A stretch of DNA of 64,000 nucleotides from Mesostigma viride (Eukaryota; Streptophyta; Mesostigmatophyceae; Mesostigmatales; Mesostigmataceae). Shown here one piece after another: positions 22,487-35,535 of the stretch. The translations under genes were made by a program, and so were the position numbers. The stretch's first letter is position 1. Each line of letters starts with the position of its first letter. The notes under the pieces are model-generated. The model did no database searches. It saw only the letters and a program-made list of their open reading frames with translations, and had not been told where the DNA came from. Where the stretch lies: the NCBI GenBank assembly GCA_009746045.1, contig RPFO01000448.1:3020049-3084048 (forward strand). The letters are read 5' to 3'.

Positions 22487-22493
22487 TATAAAT
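22487..22493 (+). promoter_or_regulatory. Candidate TATA box
   Basis: TATAAAT lies 65 bp before the ATG of the two-exon gene at 22558. The spacing leaves room for a 30-40 bp leader. Only the sequence supports it. Confidence 0.4.
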
Positions 22494-22557
22494 TGCGTCC
22501 GTTCTTCCCTTTTGGTGCCCTTCCACCACATTCTAACTTCTGCTGTTTTAAAACAGA

Positions 22558-23615
22558 ATGCCGCCCATCACCATCGACCTCACGGTCTCTCCTGTGAAGC
22601 CCCTTCCCGGCAGGCAGACGCAAAGCCGACAGCAAGCATCTCTAAGCGCTTCAGCTTCAAGCAACGATGCAAGTCTTCTTGCCGCTGGGCTCAACGACAG
22701 GTGTGCTGCACCCAAGAGGAAGTCGACACCTTCTGCCTCCACAGGCCGCGTCGAGGAAGACACGCCTGCGGCCACTGCACCGCTCAACGACAGGTGTGCT
22801 GCACCCAAGAGGAAGTCGGCACCTTCTGCCTCCACAGGCCGCGTCGAGGAAGACACGCCCCCGGCCACTGCACAACACCGCGTGTTTGCTCCAACGGCCG
22901 CCCTTAGGAAGGCATCCCCCCGCACGGGTGCACACCAGGGGAAGCCTTGCTATGTGATCGGCTGCAGCCCCCCTGTTATCGCCCATGACCTGACTCGAAT
23001 GGTGGGTTTCACAGGCTGTTGTCTTAACCTAGTTCTATCTTCATCGCCCGTTATATTTTATACTGTGAGTCAGTTGTCATTCCAGTTCCTATTTACATAT
23101 AAAACCGTCTAAGTTTCATGCGCTTAATTTTTAGGTCTGTAATGCAGCATATTGTTTACATTTTGCTCTATATTCGTATGTGTCCTACCTTGATCTATTA
23201 TCTTGTATTATCTATATTGTGTGCCCTGCAGTGCATCGTGATGTCATGCATGCAGAAGCGGTCTGGCATACGTGAGGACGACCCCAAGGTCTGGAGGCTG
23301 CGCGAGGTTGAGGGGGTGCCTCTGAAATGCGGTGGAAGGGGCACTAGATCAAGGAAGGGCATCGTCTACCGGTGCTCGCATCAGCATGTCCGCAAGCACG
23401 TTTACCGGTCCATTGAGGTGGACGTCACTGATGAGTGCGGTGCGCAGTGCCGACAGCTTGTCTTTTTCTGCCCCGCCTGCGTGAGTCACTCAGTGGCAAC
23501 ATTGACCTGCACAACCCGCCCAGGTTGTGGGACTCCCCCGTCACGTTGTCCCACGGAGGAGCGATATTTTGATGCAATTGGGTTCCCAGCTACTCCTGTC
23601 CTGAACTTCGCCTAG
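22558..23615 (+). CDS. Two-exon hypothetical protein: SIM-like motif, 31-aa repeats and Cys-rich C terminus
   Basis: Exon 1 is 22558-23001 and exon 2 is 23232-23615; the intron begins GTGGGT and ends CTGCAG, and both sides are phase 0, giving 275 residues. An alternative acceptor at 23255 would drop eight residues. The N terminus has PITIDLTVSP, which resembles a SUMO-interacting motif. Two copies of a 31-residue unit starting LNDRCAAPKRKS follow, encoded by a 93-bp tandem repeat (about 22692-22877); their Lys/Arg patches could be nuclear localisation signals. Exon 2 is rich in Cys and His (YRCSHQHVRKHVYR, FFCPACVSHS, CTTRPGC), suggesting a zinc-binding domain I do not recognise. AATAAA follows at 23989-23994. 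It could be a host gene or a domesticated element protein. Confidence 0.5.
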
Positions 23616-23988
23616 ACTTTACCAAGTCCACATCCAGCTGTGCCATAGCAGAGCTCTAGCTTTTCTTAATTAATGGTGTTAGCTTGGGCCATAGAATGAA
23701 GGGACATTGAGCAAATTGTGAATCATGGGAAAAATTCTGGCCAGAATACCATGGCGCTCATTTGTGCTTGATCCATATAGGTGTAGCTAGACTTTGTGAG
23801 GACCAAGAGTTACTAATGTCATGGCCATGTTGAGTTTTGGAAAAAAGCAGGCATGGGAGGGTTTGCCTCGACGTATGCCTTTGCAATTTGTTGTGTACCC
23901 CATGGCCAAACGACTTTCATCTTCTTATTAAGTGAGAAACTATTTGTATACGTAGTATGTTGCTTTATACATCTTGCCATCCTTTTTA

Positions 23989-23994
23989 AATAAA
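23989..23994 (+). terminator. Candidate polyadenylation signal
   Basis: AATAAA about 375 bp after the stop codon of the two-exon gene, in an AT-rich setting. Confidence 0.35.
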
Positions 23995-24127
23995 AGCTTT
24001 TTTATGTGTGTTATGTTCGTGATGACTGGTGTTTTGTGCACAACATTTATCAATATTGCGCTCCAATTGAACAGTTATTTGATTTTCCATGTTACCTCCT
24101 TGACAATGTACAGATTACACTGAAATA

Positions 24128-24240
24128 CAAATAATTAAATTAATTAATTAGTCTCTCGTGTCCCCGTTAGTTGGGGGACCACGGAGCACTGAATTCCCAA
24201 TTTAAGATACAGTGCAAGTCTCACCAAGATCGACGTCAAC
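24128..24240 (-). mobile_element. (TTAA)n-tailed retroposon 3' end
   Basis: A TTAATTAATTAA tract adjoins a hairpin-forming block (CTCGTGTCCCCGTTAGTTGG then GGACCACGGAGCAC). Read on the minus strand, this is a hairpin followed by a (TTAA)n tail, the pattern shared by many fragments in this window. Confidence 0.5.
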
Positions 24241-24249
24241 ACGTATAAA

Positions 24250-24480
24250 TGTATGATTAATTAATTAATTAATTAATAGACACGTGACTGCGTCACGTGA
24301 GCATAAGTCCTCAGTGGAGGGGGAACATGGGATGAAATGTATGATGTCCACTGCAAATCCAAAATATGGGCCTCAAGTGAGGCCTCGAGCTAATCTTGCG
24401 CATGCACGCAAACAATGCCTACCATTCCTTTTATGTTTTCTAGGACCCACAGTTACGGGGTCGTAGTCGATCTTTGACAA
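24250..24480 (-). mobile_element. (TTAA)n-tailed fragment with CACGTG hairpin
   Basis: TTAATTAATTAATTAAT is followed by the palindrome CACGTGACTGCGTCACGTG. The adjoining 80 bp, with CCTCAGTGGAGGGGGAACATG, recur inverted at 58985-59075. Both copies have the hairpin next to a TTAAT tract, as expected for retroposed 3' ends. Confidence 0.5.
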
Positions 24481-24929
24481 CGTCCGCCAAACGCTGCTTA
24501 ACCTGCTGATCAGACCATTATCTGAGTAAGAGGGGTTAATTGAGCGGATGACGCCACTTAACAGCGTCTTTGCTCTGCATGTCAGCTAAAAATATGGCGC
24601 ACGTTATATGAAGTGGTATATGTCCAATTGATATTGGCCACCCCGTCGCCAAAATCAGGGCTATAAATGTCATGCGACAGTGTCATGAAGAACAACTAGG
24701 AAAGTATATGGGTCGCGACCCCTAACAGTAGAACTAGTACGTAGGTGTGGGAAGCCATGGCGGCCGCCCACTCACCATCATGCCATATGTAGGATGGTGC
24801 CAAGGACCACTGGCTTCTCACCCTCATGGGCCTGGTAGGTGAGGTAGAACTGCGCAGGTGCCACCGCCTTCCCCACTCACGGGACAAGGCGGCTCCCCCA
24901 CCAGTCCTGCTCACCTTCCCCTCCCCTAA

Positions 24930-25141
24930 GGATCAAGCGGCGGTTCCTTTCTTGTCGCAAGAGGTTGCACGACCTCACCTGGACGCTGGACGACGACCTG
25001 ACCCCCGCTCAGCAGCAGCAGCGACGCGACCTGTGGCCGGAATACCTCCGCCACAAGCAGGTCCCCCAGAAGCCCAAGGTGTACTTGAGGGGCGGGGACC
25101 TGATAATTAACCACGCGATGTGGACGCCCCCTGCGCGCTAG
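24930..25141 (+). pseudogene. LINE ORF1-like C-terminal fragment
   Basis: A 3' coding remnant reads RKRLHDLTWTLDDDLTPAQQ, then RRDLWPEYLRHKQ, then VYLRGGDLIINHAMWTPPAR and a stop at 25139-25141. The block DDDLTxAQQQxRRxLWPxY also occurs at 26462-26680 and 57240-57440 on the minus strand. It resembles the C-terminal domain of L1-type ORF1 nucleic-acid-binding proteins (a DLTxxxQxRRxLxP arrangement). It is cut off at its 5' side with no start. A (TTAA)n tract follows at 25274, as a retroposon tail would. Confidence 0.5.
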
Positions 25142-25273
25142 AATAGCCTGTATAACAGCCCTACCTTGTATCCATTGGTATAGTCACTGCCGCCATGGCA
25201 GCCATGCCTAGAATGTTTGCCTAGCTGTGCCACCATACCTAGTCACGTGCACCGCTAACACACGTTACACAAC

Positions 25274-25865
25274 CAGCCATAATTAATTAATTAATTAATT
25301 AGACTCGTGCTCCCGTTGGGTCCGAGTCACGGAGCATTAACCCCGATGGATGGATGGATGGGTGCAAACAGTCCTACCGGTCTAATCTATCTACATCAGC
25401 TACCTACTACATCTATCTAACAGCATTCGAACTACAACATCTATCTAGACAGCCACACGCTGCCCTAGGGGAGCTGTCTGGCGTGCCTCCCACGGGTTTG
25501 CACACGCGGGCGCTTCCCCACTGGGGGGGGCTCGTTGTCCTCTATGACCTGGGCCCACTTGGCCTTGTCCATCATCTTCTTCCAAATCACGGAGAGGCCT
25601 AGGCCCCCCATGTCCTCTACTAGCTGTTCTTTGAAGGTGCGGGCCTTGCGGCGTCTAACATCACTGGGCCCGGCCAGCCATATTCTGATCAGACACTCCG
25701 CAAAGGTGAAAACCTTTGCGTTCAGTGCCGGGCCGCGGAAAACGCGGAAAACGCGATCTGCAAATGAATCCGACCGGAATCGAACTGGGGACCTCTCGCA
25801 CCAATTTTGCTGACTATAGGACGGACGTCTCCGGTTACCATGGCATCGCCAACTTACACCTACAG
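25274..25865 (-). mobile_element. (TTAA)n-tailed retroposon with a protein-like segment and possible tRNA-like head
   Basis: On the minus strand this ends in a hairpin (GTGCTCC / CACGGAGCA type, 25309-25342) and a (TTAA)n tail at 25274-25302. About 25490-25680 encodes KARTFKEQLVEDMGGLGLSV and KKMMDKAKWAQVIEDNE. The same segment recurs, decayed, at 52440-52640 on the minus strand and more distantly at 29260-29340 on the plus strand (GLLGLSVIRALMIDKEKWA). The 5' part (25780-25860) contains AGTTCGATTCCGG, a B-box-like sequence of RNA polymerase III promoters. This is either a 5'-truncated LINE or a SINE built on the LINE 3' end. Confidence 0.45.
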
Positions 25866-25974
25866 TCATCCGCAAAAGTTCTCCTGTCCGGGGAGTGATG
25901 CAAGCCTTTCGGATTTGGTACTAGATAAATCACTCGAGATCTGTGTGTAGGAGTACTACACACGTGTCTAGCCA

Positions 25975-26300
25975 TATAATTAATTAATTAATTAAAATCA
26001 TAGCTCCGTTGGGAGCATATGTAACACATAGCCCTGAGAAAGGGGCATCTATGGGTTTGTAATACAATCAGGGCTACAACCTGCAGGTGGAGGATGTACA
26101 ACTGTCACCTGCTCTGGGTGCACAAGGTGCACCTGCACCGCCATGATGGTTCATGCCTCCTTAACAAGCACAGGCACCCAGGGGGGGCTTGAGGAGAGGG
26201 CCTAGAAGGCCTGCATGACATATGGGGTGGAGGGTATGTGGCTAGGCTATAGCTGGTGTACACATGGCATCTCAGCAGAGAGTAACTCCCTGCATAGGCA
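25975..26300 (-). mobile_element. (TTAA)n-tailed retroposon fragment, GCTCC hairpin type
   Basis: TTAATTAATTAATTAA is followed by ATAGCTCCGTTGGGAGCATA and then AGGGGCAT. Similar fragments lie at 29455-29690 and 56800-57000. The hairpin and tail resemble the 3' end of the LINE at 59640-64000 (ATACTCCCCATGGAGC then TTAATTAA on the minus strand), so they may be dead copies or dependents of it. Confidence 0.5.
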
Positions 26301-26461
26301 TCGCATGGCTAAATTCTTAATGCATCATCCATGGGAGGTCCCATTGTAGGCTGGGCGCGGCTAGATACTGAAAGCATCATCCATGGGGGCCATTATGGGC
26401 GCACATGCGCGTGGGCCACTTGCAAGGCTAAGCCTATCTAATCTACACTACTGGTATATTC

Positions 26462-26690
26462 CCTAGCCTGGAGTGGCAGGAGGGGCCTGCCAGGGCTTGT
26501 GGTCAACGTGGATGACCGCCCCCCTCCAGTATACCGGCTTCCCCCCTGCACGCTGCCGGAGCTGAAGGTAGGTCGGCCATAGCTCGCGTCGCCGCTGTTG
26601 CTGGGCCAAGGTCAAGTCGTCGTCCAGCGTGAAGCGAGTCTCCGAGAGCTTCTTGCGGCATTTGGGCCAGCCATATAGCCTCAGCTTAGC
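26462..26690 (-). pseudogene. LINE ORF1-like fragment
   Basis: The minus strand reads WPKCRKKLSETRFTLDDDLT, then LAQQQRRRELWPTYLQLRQR, then KPVYWRGAVIHVDHKPWQAP. It matches the fragments at 24930 and 57240 in its central block. It is truncated at both ends. Confidence 0.5.
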
Positions 26691-27245
26691 CCTTGTACAG
26701 CCATGCTACGTCCTGGCTATGATCAGTTTACTTGCCCACGCTACTTGTTACTAATGATATGTTCACATATGGGTCTTATTGCACCCACAGCACTTGCCGG
26801 ATCGTCTACTAAAAAATTAAATTAAATTATAACATGTCTCCGTTGGGAGATCATGTAGCACATATTCCAGGTTGGATGGGTGGTGTGGAGGAAGCCGCGT
26901 AAGCGAACTAACTAAGCTATATCTAGTCTAGGAAACCCTATCTACGCTACTCATCAAAACGGCTCCTCCTCTTGGGGGGAGGCGGCTTGCCCACAGGGGC
27001 TGGCGTGCCGTGTAAGCCTTGACGTCAATCTTCTGCCACCGCTTCTTGTCATGCATGGCAGTCCAGAGAAGGATCGTCTACATGGCGTGTCCGATTGCCG
27101 CTGTGGCATGCCTCTGGCATGAAGGAGCTAAAGGGGGTACGTCTCTGCCCTTTCTTCCTGTTGTGCACATGCAGGGATTAAAAGCACTTCGGTGCTCCGT
27201 GACTTCCGAACGGGAGCAATTAAGAACTAATTCAATTAATTAATA
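26690..27245 (+). mobile_element. (TTAA)-tailed retroposon, plus strand, interrupted
   Basis: 26690-26810 and 27100-27245 match 59275-59550 in order (CAGCCATGCTACGT, GGGTCTTATTGCACCCACAG, CTGTGGCATGCC, AGCACTTCGGTGCTCCGTGA). Both copies end with the AGCAC-TTCG-GTGCT hairpin, an inverted GCTCC...GGGAGC pair and a TTAATTAAT tail. 26813-27095, starting AAATTAAATTAAATTATAAC, interrupts this copy and includes a block found inverted at 56690-56770. Confidence 0.5.
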
Positions 27246-27249
27246 GGAT

Positions 27250-29450
27250 GGTAGTTCTCTGCTGCGCATGCGAATCCCATTACTTAACCCAGGTTAATTA
27301 ACTGCTTGATTGGAACACGTCGATCGCGTGTTGGGGAGCCACGGTCCCACGGAGCATTGGTGCAACCGTTCTCGCGCCGTTTTCGTGGTACCAGTTGAAG
27401 TCCTACCACTCTAACGGACTGAGTTTGTGCGCCTACCAGGCGCCGCGCCAATAATAATTTAACGGTCAAACCTGGGGGGATCGAAAGATCTAGACGTCAG
27501 CTTTCCGTAGAGCACTTCAGACCGTACTTTGGACACCTGGCCAGGGAGATATGCTTGAGCAAAGTTAGGGGGGTACCATGGTCCAACGGGACCGACGTGC
27601 AGGAAAAATATTGACGCGCATGGCTATGGCGGTGCAAAGAACTGACTGGTACGAGAGAATGGCTTGACGTATTGGACTCAAATTTTGTAGGCATGATTCT
27701 TAGATCCTAAAAATTGAATATCCCTAGCCATGGAAGGTTTGGAGGTACGTAGATGGGTCTCGGGGTGCTGGTCGGCGCAGCAAATGACGTTAGCGGCCAG
27801 GCAGTGATGGTGCGAGTGCTGCATGTTGCTAGGCCGAATTTTCCCAGACATCTGCGCATCGATCAATTTAGTACGTTGTTCCCAACAAGATTTATTAGCA
27901 TTGGCAGCCAGTAAAGGCTCGAGGCTACGTCCATTACTCTGGCGTGCTGGCTCGCGCAAGAAAGGTAATCTGCTGTACCGACCTGGTACGTTCTAGCCTC
28001 CAAGCGTGTTCTATTAGCCGTATATAGTTGTATTATCGTTTAAAGCTAATATCAGAGTTATTACCGAGGGGTTGTGATTGTCTTTTTGTTGTTTTGCTGC
28101 CTCTACGCATCGGCTTGTCATGGTTGGGGAATACCATCAGGTCAAGCAGATTTTGGACCATGTTTGGTCACCGTTAGCTGATGCTGCAACGGAAATAGCG
28201 AGGTAACGATTGTTATCGGTCACTAATATGGTAACGTTGATTACCCAATGCTTTTCCTTGGTCAAGCACCCCGAGACAAGTTCTTTTCTGACCAGTGTTA
28301 GGCGTGGCTTCTTGTTTTGCTGGCCAACGCCCACCTTCTTGTTTTGCATCCATTGCATGTGAAAATCGTGGAGATACCCATAACCTGTTTGCATGGGAGC
28401 ATTATACCAACTTATTCCTATTGTTTTATTCATTGTTTCCAAGAACATAGAGGTGTTTTGTCGTTCATTGGGTGTGTTAGTGATGTAGCTCCTTGCCACC
28501 CTTTGTACGCGCGCTTTAGGCCTTGATATGAGCCTTACACCTATTGTATAGCATGAGCTTGTGTCTTATATGCTGGACATGGTGTTGGCATTGCTTTTGT
28601 GGCCATCTAGTTGTTGTTTTGTGCCACTTTGGGATAGGAAACCTGTACGGCAGTTCTAGCAACCGTCCCAAAATAGCTTGCACCGTTATAACGGTCTGAG
28701 CTATTTTGGGCTGTTTGCTAGCTAGCATGTGCAGTTCTGTGACATTTCATGCTGTGAATGCATTGATGGCATGCCTGTGATTCTAATAAACTGCCTTTAA
28801 AAGGCCAGGGCCACCTGATTTGTGTAAATGGTCTATAATGCATTATATATGTCACCAACCCCATGTGCACCGTACCCCCCTGGGGGGGGTGCTATTTATA
28901 GCATGCATGGGGCATAGATATGTGACCAACCAAATTTCCCAAACATTATTTGATATAAAAGCATGCTTGGTTCCAAGGGTGGGCCAGAAAATCTTATTTG
29001 GCTAGTTACTCTCAGGCGCACAAAGATACCCAAACTCAGTCCGTTTCGGTGGTTCCAGTCCAGACGGTTTACATCGAATGAAGATCAAGGAGACAACCAG
29101 CGCAGGCCTGCGAATGAAGATGCCTATACGGTTGGATCAATATGGATACTCGTGTAGGATCATGGATACTCGACTCCTCCCATGCATTTGGGAGGAGCCG
29201 GCAACAACGTAGAGCCAGTGAGTAAGTGCATGGTGGGCATGCGAATCCATGACGACGTACGATTGCAGATGATTGAGGATTCAGGGCTTCTAGGACTATC
29301 TGTAATCCGTGCCCTCATGATAGACAAGGAGAAATGGGCCGCAATCTGCGATAAGTGTACCTTCCTTCATGAGAATTAATTAGCAACATAACGGCAGGCT
29401 CGAGCTACCATGGTCCGGATTCTCCCGATTTCTGGCCTGCGCTGGTTGTC
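27250..29450. other. No gene seen
   Basis: Low to moderate GC without recognisable domains, RNA genes or arrays. A 120-codon minus-strand frame at 28137-28499 shows no motif. A C/G-rich inverted block (ACCCCCCTGGGGGGGGT) occurs near 28876. 29182-29379 carries the weak LINE-like peptide noted at 25274. Confidence 0.35.
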
Positions 29451-29454
29451 TCCT

Positions 29455-29690
29455 TGATAACTCCGTTGGGAGTACATGTAGCACAAATCCCTGAGAAGGG
29501 GCATATTCTGATTTGGCACGCCGCAAAGGTGAAAACCATCTGCGTTCAGTGCCGGTCCCTGAGAAGGGGCATATGGCTATTAATACATTCTGGGCTACTT
29601 CCTGCAAGGCTAGGGTGTAAACTACACCTGCTCTAGGTGCACCAAGGGCACGGCTGCACCACCATGATGTCTCAGAGCTCAATTAAGGCC
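29455..29690 (-). mobile_element. Retroposon fragment related to 25975 and 56800
   Basis: It starts AACTCCGTTGGGAGTACATG with AATCCCTGAGAAGGGGCAT, and later CACCTGCTCTAGGTGCACC and CTGCACCACCATGATG, all shared in order with 25975-26150 and 56805-56960. No TTAA tail adjoins this copy. Confidence 0.45.
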
Positions 29691-29921
29691 TGGCATGGGG
29701 GATATGAAACATGCTCCTGTTTCATACCCACGAGCCCCGCGACCCAAATGTTGCTAGAATGCAGGGTAGAAGTCCGCAGGTGGAGGTTATTGCCCCTGAG
29801 GATATCCGCTACACTACCGCGTTGTCTGCAATTACAGTACAGGACAGCTGAGATGAGGATTTTATCCCCCTCAAGTGACTTTATACGGTTCCAAGGGCAT
29901 GATGCATTGAATGAAAGAGTG

Positions 29922-32506
<2,585 letters not shown>

Positions 32507-32508
32507 GT

Positions 32509-34446
32509 GCAAACGGCCAGGGAAATACGCTTTGGATTTGGAGCTCGATTTTGTTTTGTAAACCGTCATGATCAATCTGCAGAGGACTTTTACCGGGCAT
32601 TTTCGGCATCAGTAGATTAATGCATTAAAGGAGACAGTGTCTCTACCTTTGTCATGTTTCTAAGAACTATCATGGCAATGGTAATCCTCCCACCCACACT
32701 TGATGAGTTATAGCCCCAAACAGACAGTTGCCATCACGTGGAGTGGCGCAGATCTTCATGGCACTTGGAGGGTAAATTGCTGAAGGCCTGTGGTGTGTAC
32801 AAGTAACACCATGCTCACCGGCAGTAACGTGTAACCACAAGTACTCGAAAGATAATTGGGTAGCGCGCGGCATAAACTTCATGTCGCCACGTTCGGGGCG
32901 CACTAGGCATGGATATCCCTGCCTATTCGATGTATATGAGCGACGTCGTCGGATTACCCACTCGCCAAGTCAAGTTCTTCCCTAAAAGCGAGCGGGCGCG
33001 CTAAAGAAGACTTACATTCGACCAGGAATCATCAACACGCCCAGCTGCTCGCTAAATCTAGTTGCTAAATCGCACAGCGCCGATGCAGGCCGAACCGACC
33101 TATTTCCACAAATAATAGGCTGCAGCTTTCACGGGGTTAAAACTATCGCGATATTTCAAATAAATGACACTCCGATCACTGTCAGCATTGTTTGCAAGCA
33201 CTCAACATGCCCCAGAATCGATATCTAGTGCAGCACCGCCATTCATTTCTTTATCCCTGCTTTAGCCACGGCCATGGGCACATGGTTTATCAAGGAGACA
33301 ACATGTGCATGATCAGAACAGGTATTTCATTTATACAACAATTACTTAATCAGAGCACAGCCAAGGCCGAGTGTTTGCTTCATGGTCAGTGGGTGGCTGC
33401 TCGGTCAGTATGGTAAACTCATGCTCGGTCAGTGGATGGAACGTATTCTGATGGAACGTATGCTTGGTCAGTGGGTGGAACGTGTGCTTGCTCAGTGGGT
33501 GGAACGTGTGTTTGGTCAGTGGGTGGAACGTGTGTTTGGTCAGTGGGTGGCAGGTGTGCTTGGTCAGTACGGGGAACCCGTGCTTGCATGGTCAGTGGGA
33601 TGAACGTGTGCCAGTATGGGGAACCCGTGCTTGGTCAGTGGGTGGAACGTGTGCTTGCTCAGTGGGTGGAACGTGTGTTTGGTCAGTGGGTGGAACGTGT
33701 GTTTGGTCAGTGGGTGGCAGGTGTGCTTGGTCAGTACGGGGAACCCGTGCTTGCATGGTCAGTGGGATGAACGTGTGCCAGTATGGGGAACCCGTGCTTG
33801 GTCAGTGGGTGGCACGTGTGCTTGGTCAGTATGGGGAACCCGTGCTTGCATGGTCAGTGGGTGGAACGTGTGTTTGGTCAGTGGGTGGCACGTGTGCTTG
33901 GTCAGTATGGAGAACCCGTGCTTGCATGATCAGTGGGTGGAAGGTGTGCTTGGTCAGTGGGTGGAAGGTGTGCTTGGTCAGTGGGTGGAACGTGTACGTG
34001 CGTGGTCAGTGGGTGGAACGTGCACTTGGTCAGTGGGTGGAACGTGTGCTTGGTCAGTGGGTGGCACGTGTGCTTGGTCAGTATGGGGAACCCATGCTTG
34101 CATGGTCAGAGGGCTGAACGTGTGCTTGGTCAGTAGGTGGAACGTGCACTTGGTCAGTGGGTGGCACGTGTGCTTGGTCAGTGGGTGGAACGTGTGCTTG
34201 GTCAGTATGGGGAACCCGTGCGTGGTCAGTGGGCTGAAAGTGTGCTTGGTCAACAGTGTGGGTGGGAGGATTACCATTCAAATGATAGCTCTTAAAAACA
34301 TGACAAAGGCAGAGACACCATCTCCTGGCATTAATCTAGTGATTCATCAGTAATGCCAAAAATGCCCAGTAAAGGTCCCTTTCATGAAAAGGAACAAATC
34401 AAATTCGAGCTCAAAATACAAAGGTTTTTTCCCCGGCCGTTTGCTT
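32509..34446. mobile_element. Element with about 185-bp inverted termini enclosing a minisatellite
   Basis: 32509-32697 and the reverse complement of 34263-34446 align over almost their whole length. Shared blocks in order are CAAACGGCC, GAGCTCGA, TTTTAC/CTTTAC with GGGCATTTT, TAGATTAATGC, GTGTCTCT, CTTTGTCATGTTT and ATGGTAATCCTCCCACCCAC. Long TIRs are typical of Mutator-like and foldback elements. No transposase is visible, and the interior is mostly the 24-bp minisatellite (33373-34255). The left end abuts the (GGGA)n array directly, so no target duplication can be read. Confidence 0.65.
33373..34255 (-). repeat. 24-bp minisatellite array, inverted, with higher-order units
   Basis: The plus strand reads GGTCAGTGGGTGGAACGTGT-type 24-bp units, the complement of the arrays at 13387, 15776 and 19437. 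Interspersed AGTATGGGGAACCCGTGC variants create higher-order repeats; 33440-33600 and 33620-33780 are near-identical. The long frames across it are artefacts of a repeat length divisible by three. Confidence 0.85.
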
Positions 34447-35328
34447 GGGCTTGACGCTCAGGATACCACGCCGTGTGTATGCCATCCCCCGCAGGCAGAA
34501 TACCTGCTTTTAAAGCAACAGCCCACGCAGATGCAGCAAAAACAGGAACACTTCCCGTGGCTGACCGAAACACAATGGAAAAATAATGCGTGAGTGCAGG
34601 AAAAGGAATGGAAAGGCATTCGCCGGCGTGTGTCCCCGACCGAAATACAGCAACAAAGAGCGGGAGGCATACCTGCCATGCGGGAAGTGACTCAACGAAT
34701 GTTGTTGCCGAGGAAAATGGGCCTCCTTTCCCGCTGATGACGGAAACACAAAGCAAACAGACGGGCTCGAAGCATAGGAATGCATGAAACATGAAACGAC
34801 GTTCCAAAGCGTCCCAAATCGAAATAAAACAAAACCGAGCGCAAAAGACGGTGGAATATGTGCATGGCGGGACAGTGCTGCTATGGAACCGCCCGGTAGG
34901 CAAACTGCCTCTCCCTATCCGCTCGAAAGAGACCGACTGGAAGCCAAAATGCTTATGTGACACCGTTCCAAAGCCCAGCAAACAACAAACGCAGCTTACC
35001 CAGGCGTCAGAACGGGTGCCACCTTCTTACCCCGACAGTCATCTTCCCCGCAATCTTTTCCAAGAGCTCGCGGCACCCACAGTCCAGGCGCTCCAAAGAA
35101 CCGTCATGAAAGACGGCGTCATTGTACCCCGTTTCAAAGCGTCCAACAATGAAAACGTAGCTTGCCCAACAGTCACGACCTCCTGAACAGGCGGCTGTCG
35201 ACAGCCATCCCGTCTTCCCGCGGCCATCATTTGAAATTTCATGCTGAAATTTCATGCTGGGCCCCGATGCTGCACGCTGCTGAAGTGGTGGGCCGACCGC
35301 GCGCTGCTGGGCGCTGGGGTGGCTCTAG
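34447..35328. other. No gene seen
   Basis: Overlapping frames on both strands without domains. A CCAAAGCGTCC/CAAAGCCCAGCAA phrase recurs loosely several times. No RNA gene was recognised. Confidence 0.35.
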
Positions 35329-35373
35329 CCCGTGGCCCATGGCCCGTGGCCCGTGGCCCGTGGCCCATGGCCC
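35329..35373. repeat. (CCCGTGG)n short tandem repeat
   Basis: Six to seven 7-bp units, CCCGTGGCCCATGG and variants. A related GGCTCGTGGCTCGTGG tract occurs at 58900-58945. Confidence 0.8.
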
Positions 35374-35535
35374 GTCGGCGCTGGTTTCCTTCCGTCCCTC
35401 GCTGAAATTGCCCGTGCTCCTTCGCTGCGCTCCGGAGAGGAATCGTAAGCGGCCGTAGGTCTGAAATTCGTTGGCGCATCTTTTTCTAAGTAACGTGCTC
35501 CTTCGCTGCGCTCCGGAGAGAAATAGTAGAGTACG

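Noticed and set aside
25780-25860. Functional tRNA gene
   Set aside because: Only a B-box-like sequence; acceptor and T stems do not pair, so at most a tRNA-derived retroposon head.
28137-28499. 120-codon minus-strand frame as a gene
   Set aside because: No recognisable motif, splice context or polyadenylation signal; the length is within chance for this composition.
33382-34353. Trp-Ser-Val-Gly-Gly repeat proteins of 70-245 residues
   Set aside because: A 24-bp minisatellite read in three frames; there is no start context, no splice context and no unique sequence.
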